From: Streptomyces sp. AC558_RSS880
GTDB lineage: Bacteria > Actinomycetota > Actinomycetes > Streptomycetales > Streptomycetaceae
DNA length: 64,000 nucleotides
NCBI RefSeq assembly: GCF_019049255.1
Contig: NZ_JAGMUJ010000020.1
Span: 22,800 to 86,799, forward strand
Direction of reading: 5' to 3'
Under the pieces are notes generated by a model. The model had not been told where the DNA came from. It ran no database searches and was given only the letters and a program-made list of their open reading frames with translations. This document shows, in pieces, positions 17,701-25,997 of the stretch. Position 1 is the first letter of the stretch, and each line of letters starts with the position of its first letter. A program made the translations under genes and the position numbers.

Positions 17701-17935
17701 GTACGCCTACTACGGCGTCCGCACCGAGGACGCCATCGCGATGCGGCTCGCGGGCGTACCGCGGTCGGCGGCGGCCCGGATGGCCGCGACGATCACCGAC
17801 GGGACCCCCGCGGGCGGCCCCGCGGCGGCGCGCAGTCGGCTCGCCGCGCTGCCCGAGACGGCCTGGCGGTCGGCCCTGGGCGCCAAGGGCCCGGCCTACC
17901 GGACGGTCTGGCGGATCCTCGACGGGGCTCGATAG
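14750..17935 (+). CDS. hamB: Hachiman-like HamB, SF2 DEAD/DEAH helicase
   Basis: 1061-aa superfamily 2 helicase. ATG 14750 lies inside the end of hamA, so translation is coupled. About 300 helical residues lead in; then motif I SLPTSAGKT (Lys333), Ia YVAPNRALVNQ, motif II VVADEAHQLGEG (Asp440), and the second RecA domain with GIHHRGLPDDIR, STTTIAQGVNFPVANVV and motif VI FWNLAGRAGRVEQG, a Ski2/Brr2-like layout. About 300 more helical residues follow. In Hachiman the helicase scans DNA and restrains HamA. I noticed no TTA codons in it, unlike hamA. Confidence 0.78.
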   Translation: MADLGWLDDVLDPALVSEADERAHRVLIGSALRAVEGEVPPGPEEGHEAVGFAVDALDLLAWDAIAEDPKAESTRRLCGQMFALARARLPAWDSPEARLELLRTACLGWIADETPLAARLLADVELPSEPRMADDWESRVRRGTADAWLLLLRKRGWDDLDALDQLLVRLRWEQAGLEEPYLSAAGDDARPAAWSLAAHYHLLKTAELLAEYLATGALMRGRRPSRHYGVRERVQSHCDRALEAAMASADPDLEVLVRLLTATADQIIDNSLWTVARAVSPEVNAFVASLVDRDRPRPIFEVLPPQRVALAEQGLIRTAHRSVVVSLPTSAGKTLIAQFRILQALNAYDKQQGWVAYVAPNRALVNQVTRRLRRDFAGLGIGVERVSPALEFDGLEEDMLTDRGEGRFRVLVSTPEKLDLLLRSGWQERIGRPLCLVVADEAHQLGEGKRAIKLELLLATVNREALDAGFLLLTPFIDNGDVIAEWLDSGSRQSVGLSVDWAPNDRILALALREHTPGAGGFRVALETLVTSRRTLSVPDTLPLDGHRPLGLTWSQAGSPTKLAAATASVLAERGQTITLAGRPDYAWSIAKLLAGGREDVPDAGEDLRAVQAVVAEEFGPDFPLVGLLAKGIGIHHRGLPDDIRTLTEYLMESGDLTHLVSTTTIAQGVNFPVANVVLASHQFPYGEDIPAPDFWNLAGRAGRVEQGEVGLIALAATDEVRAGKLRAFVGRRVTELNSTLVEMVRTALSSYGHLDLRVLAHLPQWSAFVQYLAHTYRQIGDAEEFAEEIEQILRGTLGFQDLRRTDRGWAAELTRSVRAYAERLSGQPLALVDSTGFSWESVSATLGRLSDARIGRDVWEQPLFEGDRRPLAQLIGVMLEVPELRDNLVEVTTEHEGRSGDFIARVMQDWVNGASMRQLAANHFTKAGTRDELKAITKCCQRLFGELAPTVSWGLSALQSLTLGKDFATLLAETQRELRNIPSYAYYGVRTEDAIAMRLAGVPRSAAARMAATITDGTPAGGPAAARSRLAALPETAWRSALGAKGPAYRTVWRILDGAR

Positions 17936-18063
17936 GGCGAATCCGTTCGGGCCGTTCGGACACCCGTCCTTCCGCCAGGCACGGATACCCGCTCGTCGCG
18001 GACAGGTGTCAGTGCCCGACCCTAGAGTGATGAGTGACTGCCAGAAGTGCGGGAGGGAACGCG

Positions 18064-21000
18064 GTGGCGTACGTGCAGCATCTTTCGGTCCGGATCCCCT
18101 GGCACGACAGGGGCTGGGACGGCCGGATCTGTGACGATCCGCTGGGTAACGCCTCCTGCGTGCTGCTGGAGAACATCGGGCGTCGGCGCGACGACGAGCT
18201 CGAGGTCCGCCACGTCGGCCAGGCATTCGAGGCACTTCCGGGGGGTCTGCCCCCGTGCGCCGGCGAGCGGGGCGGCTTCCTGAGCAGCCGGGACCAGGTG
18301 CTGCGGACGTCCCATCCCTACGGCCACAACCCGGCGCTCAAGGCTCTTCGAAGTGCGTCCGTGCCCCTGCCCGCGTGGTCGGTCCACGCCATTCCGTTCC
18401 GCTGGCTCAACCGGGACCTCCTCGATGACGTCATGGAACAGCAACCTGTGGACGGCTACAGCACGGACGCGGAAGACCGTGCCGTCTCCGCACTGGACTT
18501 CGCGCCTGCCTGGGTGCTCCACGGGGACAACCAGAAGGCGGCCATCGACACGTTCTTCCAGGACGTCGCCGATGGTCGGTCCCTGGTCTTCTTCTACCTC
18601 AAGCACGCTCCGTTCGAGAACCATCCCCGCCGCGTGCTCGTCGGGGCCGCGCTGGTCGCATCGGTCACCCGGCCCGGCAGATGGCCGACCGACGGTCCCG
18701 TCCCCTTTCCCAACCACATGTGGGAGACGGTGGTCCGGCACACGCTGCGACCAGACGGCACCGGAGGCATCCTGCTGCCGATGCAGGCCCTGGCACAGCT
18801 CGCGGCCGACGGCACCGACGTTTCGGACGCCCTGGCCGAAGCTCCTGAAAAACGCTGGGAGTTCTCGTACGGGACCGAACACGTACCGGCGGACACGGCG
18901 GTGGCCTCGCTCCTGGAGCTGAAGCGCGCCGCCGAAGCTGCCGTCGCCCTCGGCTGCGGACTGCCGGAGCGCTCCTTCGACTGGCTCGACGAGCAGTTGG
19001 ACCGTGCCTGGCTGCGCCGCGGTACCACCCCCGGTCTTCCTGCGGTGCTGGATCTCCTGAGCGTGCCGCATCCCACCTTCGCGGCCCGTGAGGTGACGGC
19101 TGCCGTCGGTGAGGGAGAGGACCCCTGGCCGGTGCTGGAGCGGGCACTGGCCGGACGCGGCGGCCCGGACACCGTCACGTCGCTGGCCACGCCGACGCGC
19201 CGGAAGGTATGGAAGGCACTCGGTCAGGAAGACCGTCAGGCCATGCGGTTGCTGGCTCGCTTCGACCTGACCTCCGACCAGGTGCGCGACGTGTACCACC
19301 AGAAGACCACCGTGCCCCTGCCGGTGTCCGAGCTGCTCGCGGACCCGTACTCACTGGTGACCTGCACGATCGACGACGCGAACCCCATCCCCTTCGAAGC
19401 CGTCGACCGCGGCTGTTTCCCCGACCGGCAGCTGACGGCCCGGCACCCGCTGCCGGTCTCGCAACCGCTCACGGACCCCGACGACAAACGGCGTGTCGAG
19501 GCCGCCATGGCGACCGTGCTGCTGCGTGCACAGAGCCAGGGGCACACGCTGCTGCCGCTCGAAGAAATGCTGGAGGGTCTGGAAGGACTCAGCTCCGTCA
19601 AACCGCTGCGCCCCAGCGACGCGGTTCTGGCAGCCCACGAGCTGCGGGCAGAGGACCTCGATGATGATCTCGGCCTCGCCTGGCCGCAGTTGTGCAGGAC
19701 GCGGATCGCCGACGGTACAGCCGCCTACAAACTGCGCTCCGCCCTGTGGCGCAAACACACGATCCGGGAGGTCGTCGACCAGCTGCGCTCCGCCGCCCGG
19801 CACACGGCGCCCAAGGATTTCGGGGCCACCCTGGACGCCGCCCTCGACACGGGGGACGAGATCGCCGACGCCGACCGTGCCGAGGAGTCGCGGGCCCGGC
19901 AGGAAAAGCTCGTGGCCCTGCGGGAGATGTACGAAAGCCGGTTCACCGTGCTCAACGGTCCGGCGGGCACCGGCAAGACCACCCTGGTCAAGGCGCTGGT
20001 GCAACGCCCCGAAGTGTTGTCGGGCGGAGTGCTGTTACTCGCTCCTACGGGCAAGGCACGAGTTCAGTTGCAGGACAAGGTGGGCCATCAGGCGCAGACC
20101 CTCGCCCAGTTCCTGAGCAAGTCGGACCGCTACGAAGCCGACAGCGCCCGGTACCGGATCACCGGCCGGACGCCGCGGGAGCGGCAGTACGGCACGGTGA
20201 TCGTCGACGAGGCCTCGATGCTCACCGAGGACATGCTCGCGGCGCTGCTGGACGCCCTGGAGACGCCGCAACGGATGATCCTCGTGGGCGATCCCCGCCA
20301 GCTTCCGCCCATCGGAGCGGGCCGGCCCTTCGTCGACTTGGAGCGTGCCGCCCGGCAGAACCACAGCGGCTCGTGGCCGCGGGTCGCCCAGGGCTGGGCG
20401 GAGCTGACGGTGCTGCGCCGCCAACGGGGACTGGGAAACGTACGCCACGACCTGATGCTGGCCCGTTGGTACAGCGGTGACGAGCACGGGGCCGACAGCG
20501 ATGAGATCTGGCAGCGGCTGCGCCAGGGGCAGAACATGACAACGCTCCGCGCGGTCCCCTGGAACGGCCGCACGGCGACACAGGTGGTCGACGACGTGCT
20601 GCGGGACGAGTTCCAGGTGGTGGAGGACGCCACGGGCCTGAGCTTCGCCACCTCGTACGGCGCGGGCACCACTCAACACGGGAACACGGTCTACCCGAAC
20701 TACTTCACCGCCCCGGCGGCCTGCGGACGCTGGCAGATTCTCAGCCCCGTGCGCGGCACGGCGCACGGAACCGTGGAACTCAACCGCCACCTCAAGCGAC
20801 GTTACCGCGGCGCCTCCCTGGAGAACGCGCTCAAGGGATCCCGACACCGCAGGGTTCCCAAGCCCTTGGGCGCGGAGCAGATCGTGCTAGGCGACAAGGT
20901 CGTGCACACCCGCAACGGGACGCTCCCCGCGTGGTCCCAGTCCGAGGGGAAGAACACGAAGGGCTACGTCGCCAACGGCGAACTCGGTGTGGTCACCGGT

Positions 21001-21852
21001 GAGCTGAAGAGCGGGCGCATGAAATGGGCGCCTCGCACCACCGAAGTCGAGTTCTCCTCCCAGCCCGGACAGCGCTACAAGTACGGGCGCTCCGGCGGTG
21101 AGGAAGACGTGCCCCTGGAGCTGGCCTGGGCTCTCACCGTGCACAAGAGCCAGGGCAGTGAGTTCGAGACCGTCGTCGTGATCCTGCCCGCGGGGGTCCG
21201 CAGCACCTCGCGGGAGCTTCTGTACACCGCGCTCACCCGGCAGACCAGGAAGGTGATCATCTGCCATGAGGGGCCCCTCGACGATCTCCTTGAGCTGACC
21301 CGGGCCACCGGATCCGACACCGCCCGGCGGTTCACCGACCTCATGGTCACCCCGGACCCGCGCACCGTGACGACACCCAGCGGCGCGAACTGCGGGCGGG
21401 TCGACGCGCGGCTCGTCCATGTGGCGGTGAACGGCGTGATGGTGCGCAGCAAGAACGAGGTGATCGTCGCCGGCCTCCTCGAACAGCTCGCTCCCGGCGC
21501 GTGGGCGTATGAGCAACCGTTCAAGGGGAAGGACGGCCGCACGGTGCTGCCGGACTTCACCATCACCCCGCTTTCCGGCCCCCCCGTCTTCTGGGAGCAC
21601 CTCGGTATGCTCGACGATCCGGAGTATGCCGCCAGGTGGCGGCAGCGCCTGAAGTGGTACGCCGACCAGGGAGTGCTGCCCGAAAAGGACGGTGGCGGCC
21701 TCAACGGCACCCTGGTCTGGACGAGCGACGAGCACGGCGTGAACGAACCGGAATGGCGGGCGCTGGCTCAACGCGTCGTCGGTGCCGCGTCCATCCGCCG
21801 GGCCCGGCCCACAGCCGTGAAGAAGACGGCCGCACGCCCTGAGCGCTCCTGA
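18064..21852 (+). CDS. SF1 (RecD/UvrD-like) helicase with C-terminal nuclease-like domain
   Basis: 1262-aa protein; GTG 18064 follows GGGAGGGAA. The N-terminal module (VQHLSVRIPWHDRGWDG) is shared with other large actinobacterial helicases I have seen, function unknown. The helicase core has motif I GPAGTGKTTL (Lys638), II VIVDEAS (Asp715), III GDPRQLPPIG, and VI-region LTVHKSQGSEF (His1027) with LYTALTRQ. The last 150 residues (VRSKNEVIVAGLL, VLPDFTI, FWEHLGMLDDPEYAARWRQR, LKWY) fit a PD-(D/E)xK-type fold. A helicase-nuclease in this setting is likely a phage-defence effector. It starts 128 bp after hamB on the same strand, with no clear terminator between. One TTA codon at 20035. Confidence 0.85.
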   Translation: MAYVQHLSVRIPWHDRGWDGRICDDPLGNASCVLLENIGRRRDDELEVRHVGQAFEALPGGLPPCAGERGGFLSSRDQVLRTSHPYGHNPALKALRSASVPLPAWSVHAIPFRWLNRDLLDDVMEQQPVDGYSTDAEDRAVSALDFAPAWVLHGDNQKAAIDTFFQDVADGRSLVFFYLKHAPFENHPRRVLVGAALVASVTRPGRWPTDGPVPFPNHMWETVVRHTLRPDGTGGILLPMQALAQLAADGTDVSDALAEAPEKRWEFSYGTEHVPADTAVASLLELKRAAEAAVALGCGLPERSFDWLDEQLDRAWLRRGTTPGLPAVLDLLSVPHPTFAAREVTAAVGEGEDPWPVLERALAGRGGPDTVTSLATPTRRKVWKALGQEDRQAMRLLARFDLTSDQVRDVYHQKTTVPLPVSELLADPYSLVTCTIDDANPIPFEAVDRGCFPDRQLTARHPLPVSQPLTDPDDKRRVEAAMATVLLRAQSQGHTLLPLEEMLEGLEGLSSVKPLRPSDAVLAAHELRAEDLDDDLGLAWPQLCRTRIADGTAAYKLRSALWRKHTIREVVDQLRSAARHTAPKDFGATLDAALDTGDEIADADRAEESRARQEKLVALREMYESRFTVLNGPAGTGKTTLVKALVQRPEVLSGGVLLLAPTGKARVQLQDKVGHQAQTLAQFLSKSDRYEADSARYRITGRTPRERQYGTVIVDEASMLTEDMLAALLDALETPQRMILVGDPRQLPPIGAGRPFVDLERAARQNHSGSWPRVAQGWAELTVLRRQRGLGNVRHDLMLARWYSGDEHGADSDEIWQRLRQGQNMTTLRAVPWNGRTATQVVDDVLRDEFQVVEDATGLSFATSYGAGTTQHGNTVYPNYFTAPAACGRWQILSPVRGTAHGTVELNRHLKRRYRGASLENALKGSRHRRVPKPLGAEQIVLGDKVVHTRNGTLPAWSQSEGKNTKGYVANGELGVVTGELKSGRMKWAPRTTEVEFSSQPGQRYKYGRSGGEEDVPLELAWALTVHKSQGSEFETVVVILPAGVRSTSRELLYTALTRQTRKVIICHEGPLDDLLELTRATGSDTARRFTDLMVTPDPRTVTTPSGANCGRVDARLVHVAVNGVMVRSKNEVIVAGLLEQLAPGAWAYEQPFKGKDGRTVLPDFTITPLSGPPVFWEHLGMLDDPEYAARWRQRLKWYADQGVLPEKDGGGLNGTLVWTSDEHGVNEPEWRALAQRVVGAASIRRARPTAVKKTAARPERS

Positions 21853-21931
21853 CCCGACGCCCCGGACCAGGGGAACCACTCGCCAGCCCACACCATTTGG
21901 TCAACGTGACACCTGTACTACGAGGTACCAC

Positions 21932-22189
21932 ATGGAGACGACCGCCCGTGAATTCAATCAGAACACCTCGAAGATCTTCGCTGTCGCGGAACATGGCGGG
22001 CGCATCACGGTGACCAAGAACGGACGGCCGGTCGCCATACTCGCTCCAGTGAGCGACGAGACGGTACCCGTCTCCCCCTTCCCGACCGACCCCATGGGTG
22101 AGGACGACAAGGCTCCTGTGTTCCACAGTGTCTCGCCCGTGGACTGGTCGGCGGGCCGCAGCACGTACCTGGAGGGGTTCGGGGCGTGA
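21932..22189 (+). CDS. Phd/YefM-type antitoxin
   Basis: 85-aa antitoxin: the Phd/YefM fold is seen in METTAREFNQNTSKIFAVAE, VTKNGRPVAILAP, followed by an extended C-terminal tail that should wrap the toxin. ATG 21932. The upstream 80 bp hold the short inverted repeat GTAC-TACGAG-GTAC (about 21915-21928), a candidate autoregulatory operator. It overlaps the toxin gene by GTGA. Confidence 0.88.
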   Translation: METTAREFNQNTSKIFAVAEHGGRITVTKNGRPVAILAPVSDETVPVSPFPTDPMGEDDKAPVFHSVSPVDWSAGRSTYLEGFGA

Positions 22190-22596
22190 CCGTGTTAATC
22201 GCCGACACATCCGGACTGTTCGCCTACTACGACGGAACCGACCCGGAGCGCAGGAAGTGCCGCGCCGCGGGGGCGTGCGCCGCGCACTTGGTGGTAACAC
22301 CCCTGATGCTGGCCGAACTCGTCTACTTGCTGACCACGAGGATCGGCCCCGCCGCGCACGGTGCGCTCGCCCACATCCGCGACCGTGTCGCCGTACGACG
22401 GTACGCGGTGCCCGAGACCGAACCGCACCTGTCGACCGCGCTCGTCACAATGCGGCGCTACCCGCAGATCGGCCTCACGGACACCATGAACGTCGTCATG
22501 GCAGCCGAGTACCGGACGGATGCCGTACTGACCCTGGACCGTCGCCACTTCCGGACCATGCGCCCCCTGACCGGCCACGCCGCCTTCCGCCTCTGA
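22186..22596 (+). CDS. PIN-domain toxin (VapC-like), TTA codon near start
   Basis: 136-aa PIN-domain ribonuclease toxin. Acidic active-site residues are visible: Asp in LIADTSGLFAYYDG, Glu in LAELVYLLTT, Asp in IGLTDTMNVVMA and TLDRRHF. GTG 22186 overlaps the antitoxin TGA. Codon 4 is TTA (22195-22197), so synthesis may need the bldA tRNA while the antitoxin, which I see without TTA, does not. Targets of VapC enzymes are tRNA or rRNA; the target here is unknown. Confidence 0.9.
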   Translation: MTVLIADTSGLFAYYDGTDPERRKCRAAGACAAHLVVTPLMLAELVYLLTTRIGPAAHGALAHIRDRVAVRRYAVPETEPHLSTALVTMRRYPQIGLTDTMNVVMAAEYRTDAVLTLDRRHFRTMRPLTGHAAFRL

Positions 22597-22633
22597 CCCG
22601 ACGATCAGTGACCTGCGCACGGCGACGCGGCAT

Positions 22634-22713
22634 GAGGGCCGGGTTGTGACGCCCCGGCCCTCGCACTCGCAGACGTCTCCCCTCGCCGACGGCACCGGCG
22701 AGGGGCGGTTTTC
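22634..22713 (+). terminator. Two hairpins in tandem after the toxin-antitoxin pair, second with T-run
   Basis: First hairpin: GAGGGCCGGG with CCCCGGCCCTC (about 22634-22660). Second: CCCCTCGCCG (22679-22688) with CGGCGAGGGG (22696-22705), followed by CGGTTTTC, a textbook intrinsic terminator and one of few with a T-run in this window. It isolates the island from the P450 gene downstream. Confidence 0.8.
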
Positions 22714-22819
22714 GGCCGATACCCGCTTCCGGAACGGAAGGTTCCCGGACGCTCTGTCGCACCTGATGGTTGATCAATAACCTTGTGCGGTACACGAAGT
22801 CACGATCGCAGGGAGCTCC

Positions 22820-24046
22820 ATGTCCACCGCCCAGCAGGTGCCCGACATCCTCTCGCCCGAGTTCGCGGCCGACCCCTATCCCGCCTACCGGGTGATGCGG
22901 GAGACCGCGCCCCTCATCTGGCACGAGGCGACGAAGAGCTACATCGTCTCGCGCTACGAGGACGTCGAGCGCGTCTTCAAGGACAAGGCCGGCGAGTTCA
23001 CCACCGACAACTACGCCTGGCAGCTCGAGCCCGTGCACGGGAAGACGATCCTGCAGCTCAGCGGGCGGGAGCACGCCGTGCGCCGGGCCCTCGTCGCGCC
23101 CGCCTTCCGCGGCAGCGACCTGGAGCGGAAGTTCCTGCCGGTCATCGAGCGCAACTCGCGCGAGCTGATCGACGGCTTCCGGCACACCGGCTCCGCCGAC
23201 CTGGTCGCCGACTACGCCACCCGCTTCCCGGTCAACGTCATCGCCGACATGCTGGGCCTGGACAAGGCCGACCACCCCCGTTTCCACCGCTGGTACACGG
23301 CCGTCATCGCCTTCCTCGGGAACCTGTCGGGCGACCCCGAGGTGACGGCGGCGGGTGAGCGGACCCGGGTGGAGTTCGCCGAGTACATGCTGCCGATCAT
23401 CCGGGAGCGCCGCGAGGAGCCGGGCGACGACCTGCTGTCCGTGCTGTGCGCCGCCGAGGTCGACGGGGTGCGGATGAGCGACGAGGACGTCAAGGCGTTC
23501 TGCAGCCTGCTGCTCGCCGCCGGTGGCGAGACCACCGACAAGGCCATCGCCGGCATCTTCGCGAACCTGCTGCTCCACCCCGACCAGCTCGCCGCCGTCC
23601 GCGCGGACCGCTCGCTGATCCCGCGCGCCTTCGCCGAGACCCTGCGGTTCACCCCGCCCGTCCACATGATCATGCGGCAGTCGGCGACGGAGGTGACGCT
23701 CAGCGGCGGCACCGTGCCCGCGGGCGCCACCGTCACCTGTCTGATAGGCGCGGCCAACCGCGACGAGAGCCGCTACCGCGACCCCGACCGCTTCGACGTC
23801 TTCCGCGACGACCTCACCACCACGACCGCCTTCTCCGCCGCCGCCGACCACCTCGCGTTCGCACTCGGCCGGCACTTCTGCGTCGGCGCGCTGCTGGCCA
23901 AGGCGGAGGTGGAGATCGGCGTCGGCCAGCTCCTCGACGCCATGCCCGACGTACGTCTCGCCGACGGGTTCGAACCGGCCGAGCAGGGCGTGTTCACCCG
24001 CGGACCGCAGAGCCTGCCGGTGCGGTTCACGCCCGTGGGCGGCTGA
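22820..24046 (+). CDS. Cytochrome P450
   Basis: Soluble actinobacterial P450, 408 aa, class needing ferredoxin partners. Standard motifs: I-helix LAAGGETTDKAI (acid-threonine pair replaced by ETTD), K-helix ETLR (Glu273, Arg276), and heme loop FALGRHFCVG with Cys354 as thiolate ligand. ATG 22820 with AGGGAGCTCC upstream. The upstream TTGATCAA core (about 22770-22778) is a possible operator. Monocistronic and convergent with the conservon-linked P450. Substrate unknown; CYP107-like by impression. Confidence 0.9.
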   Translation: MSTAQQVPDILSPEFAADPYPAYRVMRETAPLIWHEATKSYIVSRYEDVERVFKDKAGEFTTDNYAWQLEPVHGKTILQLSGREHAVRRALVAPAFRGSDLERKFLPVIERNSRELIDGFRHTGSADLVADYATRFPVNVIADMLGLDKADHPRFHRWYTAVIAFLGNLSGDPEVTAAGERTRVEFAEYMLPIIRERREEPGDDLLSVLCAAEVDGVRMSDEDVKAFCSLLLAAGGETTDKAIAGIFANLLLHPDQLAAVRADRSLIPRAFAETLRFTPPVHMIMRQSATEVTLSGGTVPAGATVTCLIGAANRDESRYRDPDRFDVFRDDLTTTTAFSAAADHLAFALGRHFCVGALLAKAEVEIGVGQLLDAMPDVRLADGFEPAEQGVFTRGPQSLPVRFTPVGG

Positions 24047-24048
24047 CC

Positions 24049-24064
24049 CGTACCGGCCGGTACG
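24049..24064. terminator. Palindrome between convergent P450 genes
   Basis: Perfect 16-bp palindrome CGTACCGGCCGGTACG immediately after the first P450 stop and 57 bp before the convergent P450 stop. Probably a terminator; weaker than others here. Confidence 0.4.
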
Positions 24065-24120
24065 CACCTCCGCCCGCTCGCCGGAATCCGGGCCCATAGC
24101 CGTGGGCCCGGACACCCGTG

Positions 24121-25383
24121 CTACCGCACCACCGGGGTGAACCGCACCGGAAGCGCCGACAGCCCCCGCATCCAGATCGACGGCCGCCAGGTCAGTTCCT
24201 GCGGGTCCACCGCCAGCACCAGGTCGGGCAGCCGTTCCAGCAGCGTCTCGACCGCCGTCCGGGCCATCACGTCCGCCAGCAGCGGAGCCGGGTACGGGCA
24301 CTGGTGCTCGCCGTTGCTGAACGACAGGTGCGCGGCGTTCTCCGCGCCCACGTGCCCCTCCGGCCAGATCTGCGGGTCGGTGTTGGCCGCGGCCAGCCCC
24401 AGCACCAGGCAGTCGCCGGCCCGGATCTGCCGGCCGCCCAGCTGGACGTCCCGCACCGCCCACCGCCCGATGAAGTTCTGCGTCGGCGTGTCCAGCCACA
24501 GCACCTCGTTGAGCGCCTCACCCACGCTGAGCCGGCCGCCCGACACGTTCACGGCGAACCGCTCGTCCGTCAGCAGCAGGCGCAGCGTGTTGCAGATCCA
24601 GTTCGCCGTCGGCTGCTGCGCCGCCGCGATCACGGAGATCAGGTCCTGGACGACCTCCTCGTCCGTCAGACCGGCCGGGTGGGTCAGCATGCGGGAGGTG
24701 ATGTCCGGGCCGGGGGCGGCCCGCTTGTCCTTCACCAGCTGCCGCAGCCGCTCGCCCACGCGCCCGTACGCCGCCACCGGGTCGTCGCCCTCGCCCGCGT
24801 CCAGGGAGATCCGCAGGTCGTCGACGAGCCGGTGGGTGTCCTCGCCCGAGGTGGGCATCCCGCACAGCTGCACCACGGTGCGCATCGGCAGGGCGTGCGC
24901 GTAGTCGGCCATCAGCTCCGCCTGGCCGCTGCCGGCGAACCGGGCGATGAGGTCGTCGGCGATCAGCAGGCAGTCGTGGGACAGCTCGAACTGGTCGACC
25001 CCCTCCAGCGCCTCGGTGATCACCCCGGCCCGTCGCCGGTGATCCTCGCCCTCGGTGAACAGCACCGACGGCTGGTACCCGACGAAGGGCAGCAGCGGCC
25101 AGTCCGGCGGGATGTTCTCCCACTGGTTCCAGCGCCGCGAGTCCCGTGCGAACAGCTCGTCGTGGCCGGTCACGTACGTGACCTCGGAGTAGCCCAGCAC
25201 CAGCCAGGCCGGGATGCCGCCGTCGAGCACCACGGGCGCGACGGGACCGTGCTCCCGGCGCATCGCGCGGTAGAGCTGCGACGGCGTCTGCTGGTACTCG
25301 AGCCCCGTCAGGCTCACCGCGCCGGAGTGGGCGGGGCACCCCGGGGGCGCCGGGTGCGCGAGGGGGGCGCCTGGGTCGGTCAC
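24121..25383 (-). CDS. Conservon-linked cytochrome P450 (CYP157-like) lacking the ExxR arginine
   Basis: 420-aa P450, last gene of the conservon; GTG 25383 overlaps the cvnD TGA. Heme loop FSNGEHQCPYP has Cys362. The K-helix reads LNEVLWLDTP: Glu293 is followed at the Arg position by Trp296, so the otherwise near-invariant ExxR motif is EVLW. This exact change is known from CYP157-family enzymes of streptomycetes, which also reside in conservons. The I-helix (SVIAAAQQPTANWIC) lacks the usual acid-alcohol pair. It may have unusual heme-pocket folding or a regulatory, non-monooxygenase role (inference). Confidence 0.9.
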   Translation of the reverse strand: MTDPGAPLAHPAPPGCPAHSGAVSLTGLEYQQTPSQLYRAMRREHGPVAPVVLDGGIPAWLVLGYSEVTYVTGHDELFARDSRRWNQWENIPPDWPLLPFVGYQPSVLFTEGEDHRRRAGVITEALEGVDQFELSHDCLLIADDLIARFAGSGQAELMADYAHALPMRTVVQLCGMPTSGEDTHRLVDDLRISLDAGEGDDPVAAYGRVGERLRQLVKDKRAAPGPDITSRMLTHPAGLTDEEVVQDLISVIAAAQQPTANWICNTLRLLLTDERFAVNVSGGRLSVGEALNEVLWLDTPTQNFIGRWAVRDVQLGGRQIRAGDCLVLGLAAANTDPQIWPEGHVGAENAAHLSFSNGEHQCPYPAPLLADVMARTAVETLLERLPDLVLAVDPQELTWRPSIWMRGLSALPVRFTPVVR

Positions 25384-25997
25384 AGTGTCGCCTCCTCGGC
25401 GATGGCCATGGCGTGGAGGTGGTTCACGAGGGTGATCAGCACGTCCTTGCCGGAGTGCCGGACCCGGGCGTCGCAGTCGACCATCGGCACGTGGGCGGGC
25501 AGGGCGAGCGCCTGGCGGATCTCGTCCAGGGAGTACCGGTCGGTGTCGTCGTCGAACCGGTTCACGGCGACCACGAAGGGCGTGCGGTGGTGCTCCAGCC
25601 GGTCGATCGCGTACCAGGAGTCGTCCATCCGGCGCGTGTCCACGAGGACCACGGCGCCCAGCGTCCCCGAGAACAGCCGGTCCCACAGGAACCAGAAGCG
25701 CTCCTGGCCGGGCGCTCCGAACAGGTACAGCACCATGCGGTCGTTGAGGCTGATCCGCCCGAAGTCGAACGCGACCGTCGTGGTGGTCTTCGACGTCACC
25801 GCGCCGGTCTCGTCGACGCCCACGCCCGCCTGGGTCATCACCTCCTCGGTGTTGAGCGGCCGGATCTCGCTCACGGAGCGGACCAGGGTCGTCTTGCCGA
25901 CGCCGAACCCGCCCACGACGACGATCTTCAGACCGGTCTCCGCGGTGTCGTTCAGCGGTGTGCGGTGGGAGGGCAGCTCAGAGGTTGCGGAGCCCAT
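25380..25997 (-). CDS. cvnD: Conservon protein CvnD, ATP/GTP-binding
   Basis: 205-aa small-GTPase-like protein. ATG 25997. P-loop VVVGGFGVGKTTL, switch-II-like YLFGAPGQERFWF, and VVAVNRFDDDTD where NRFD replaces the NKxD base-specificity motif, as in other CvnD proteins. In conservons CvnA-D are thought to form a membrane-associated complex resembling G-protein signalling. Overlaps cvnC by 20 bp upstream and the P450 by GTGA downstream. Confidence 0.93.
   Translation of the reverse strand: MGSATSELPSHRTPLNDTAETGLKIVVVGGFGVGKTTLVRSVSEIRPLNTEEVMTQAGVGVDETGAVTSKTTTTVAFDFGRISLNDRMVLYLFGAPGQERFWFLWDRLFSGTLGAVVLVDTRRMDDSWYAIDRLEHHRTPFVVAVNRFDDDTDRYSLDEIRQALALPAHVPMVDCDARVRHSGKDVLITLVNHLHAMAIAEEATL

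Noticed and set aside
14980..18030. 1016-aa plus-strand frame in the +1 register of hamB
   Set aside because: Arg/Ala/Gly-rich out-of-frame shadow.
15614..18235. 873-aa minus-strand frame opposite hamB
   Set aside because: Antisense shadow; composition unlike real proteins and no ribosome site, while hamB carries all helicase motifs.
8600..22700. Prophage or integrative element
   Set aside because: No integrase, recombinase, structural gene, replication gene or att-type duplication is visible; it is better described as a defence island.
22820..25383. The two P450 genes as one operon pair
   Set aside because: They are on opposite strands and converge, with a palindrome between; only the 24.1-25.4 kb gene belongs to the conservon.
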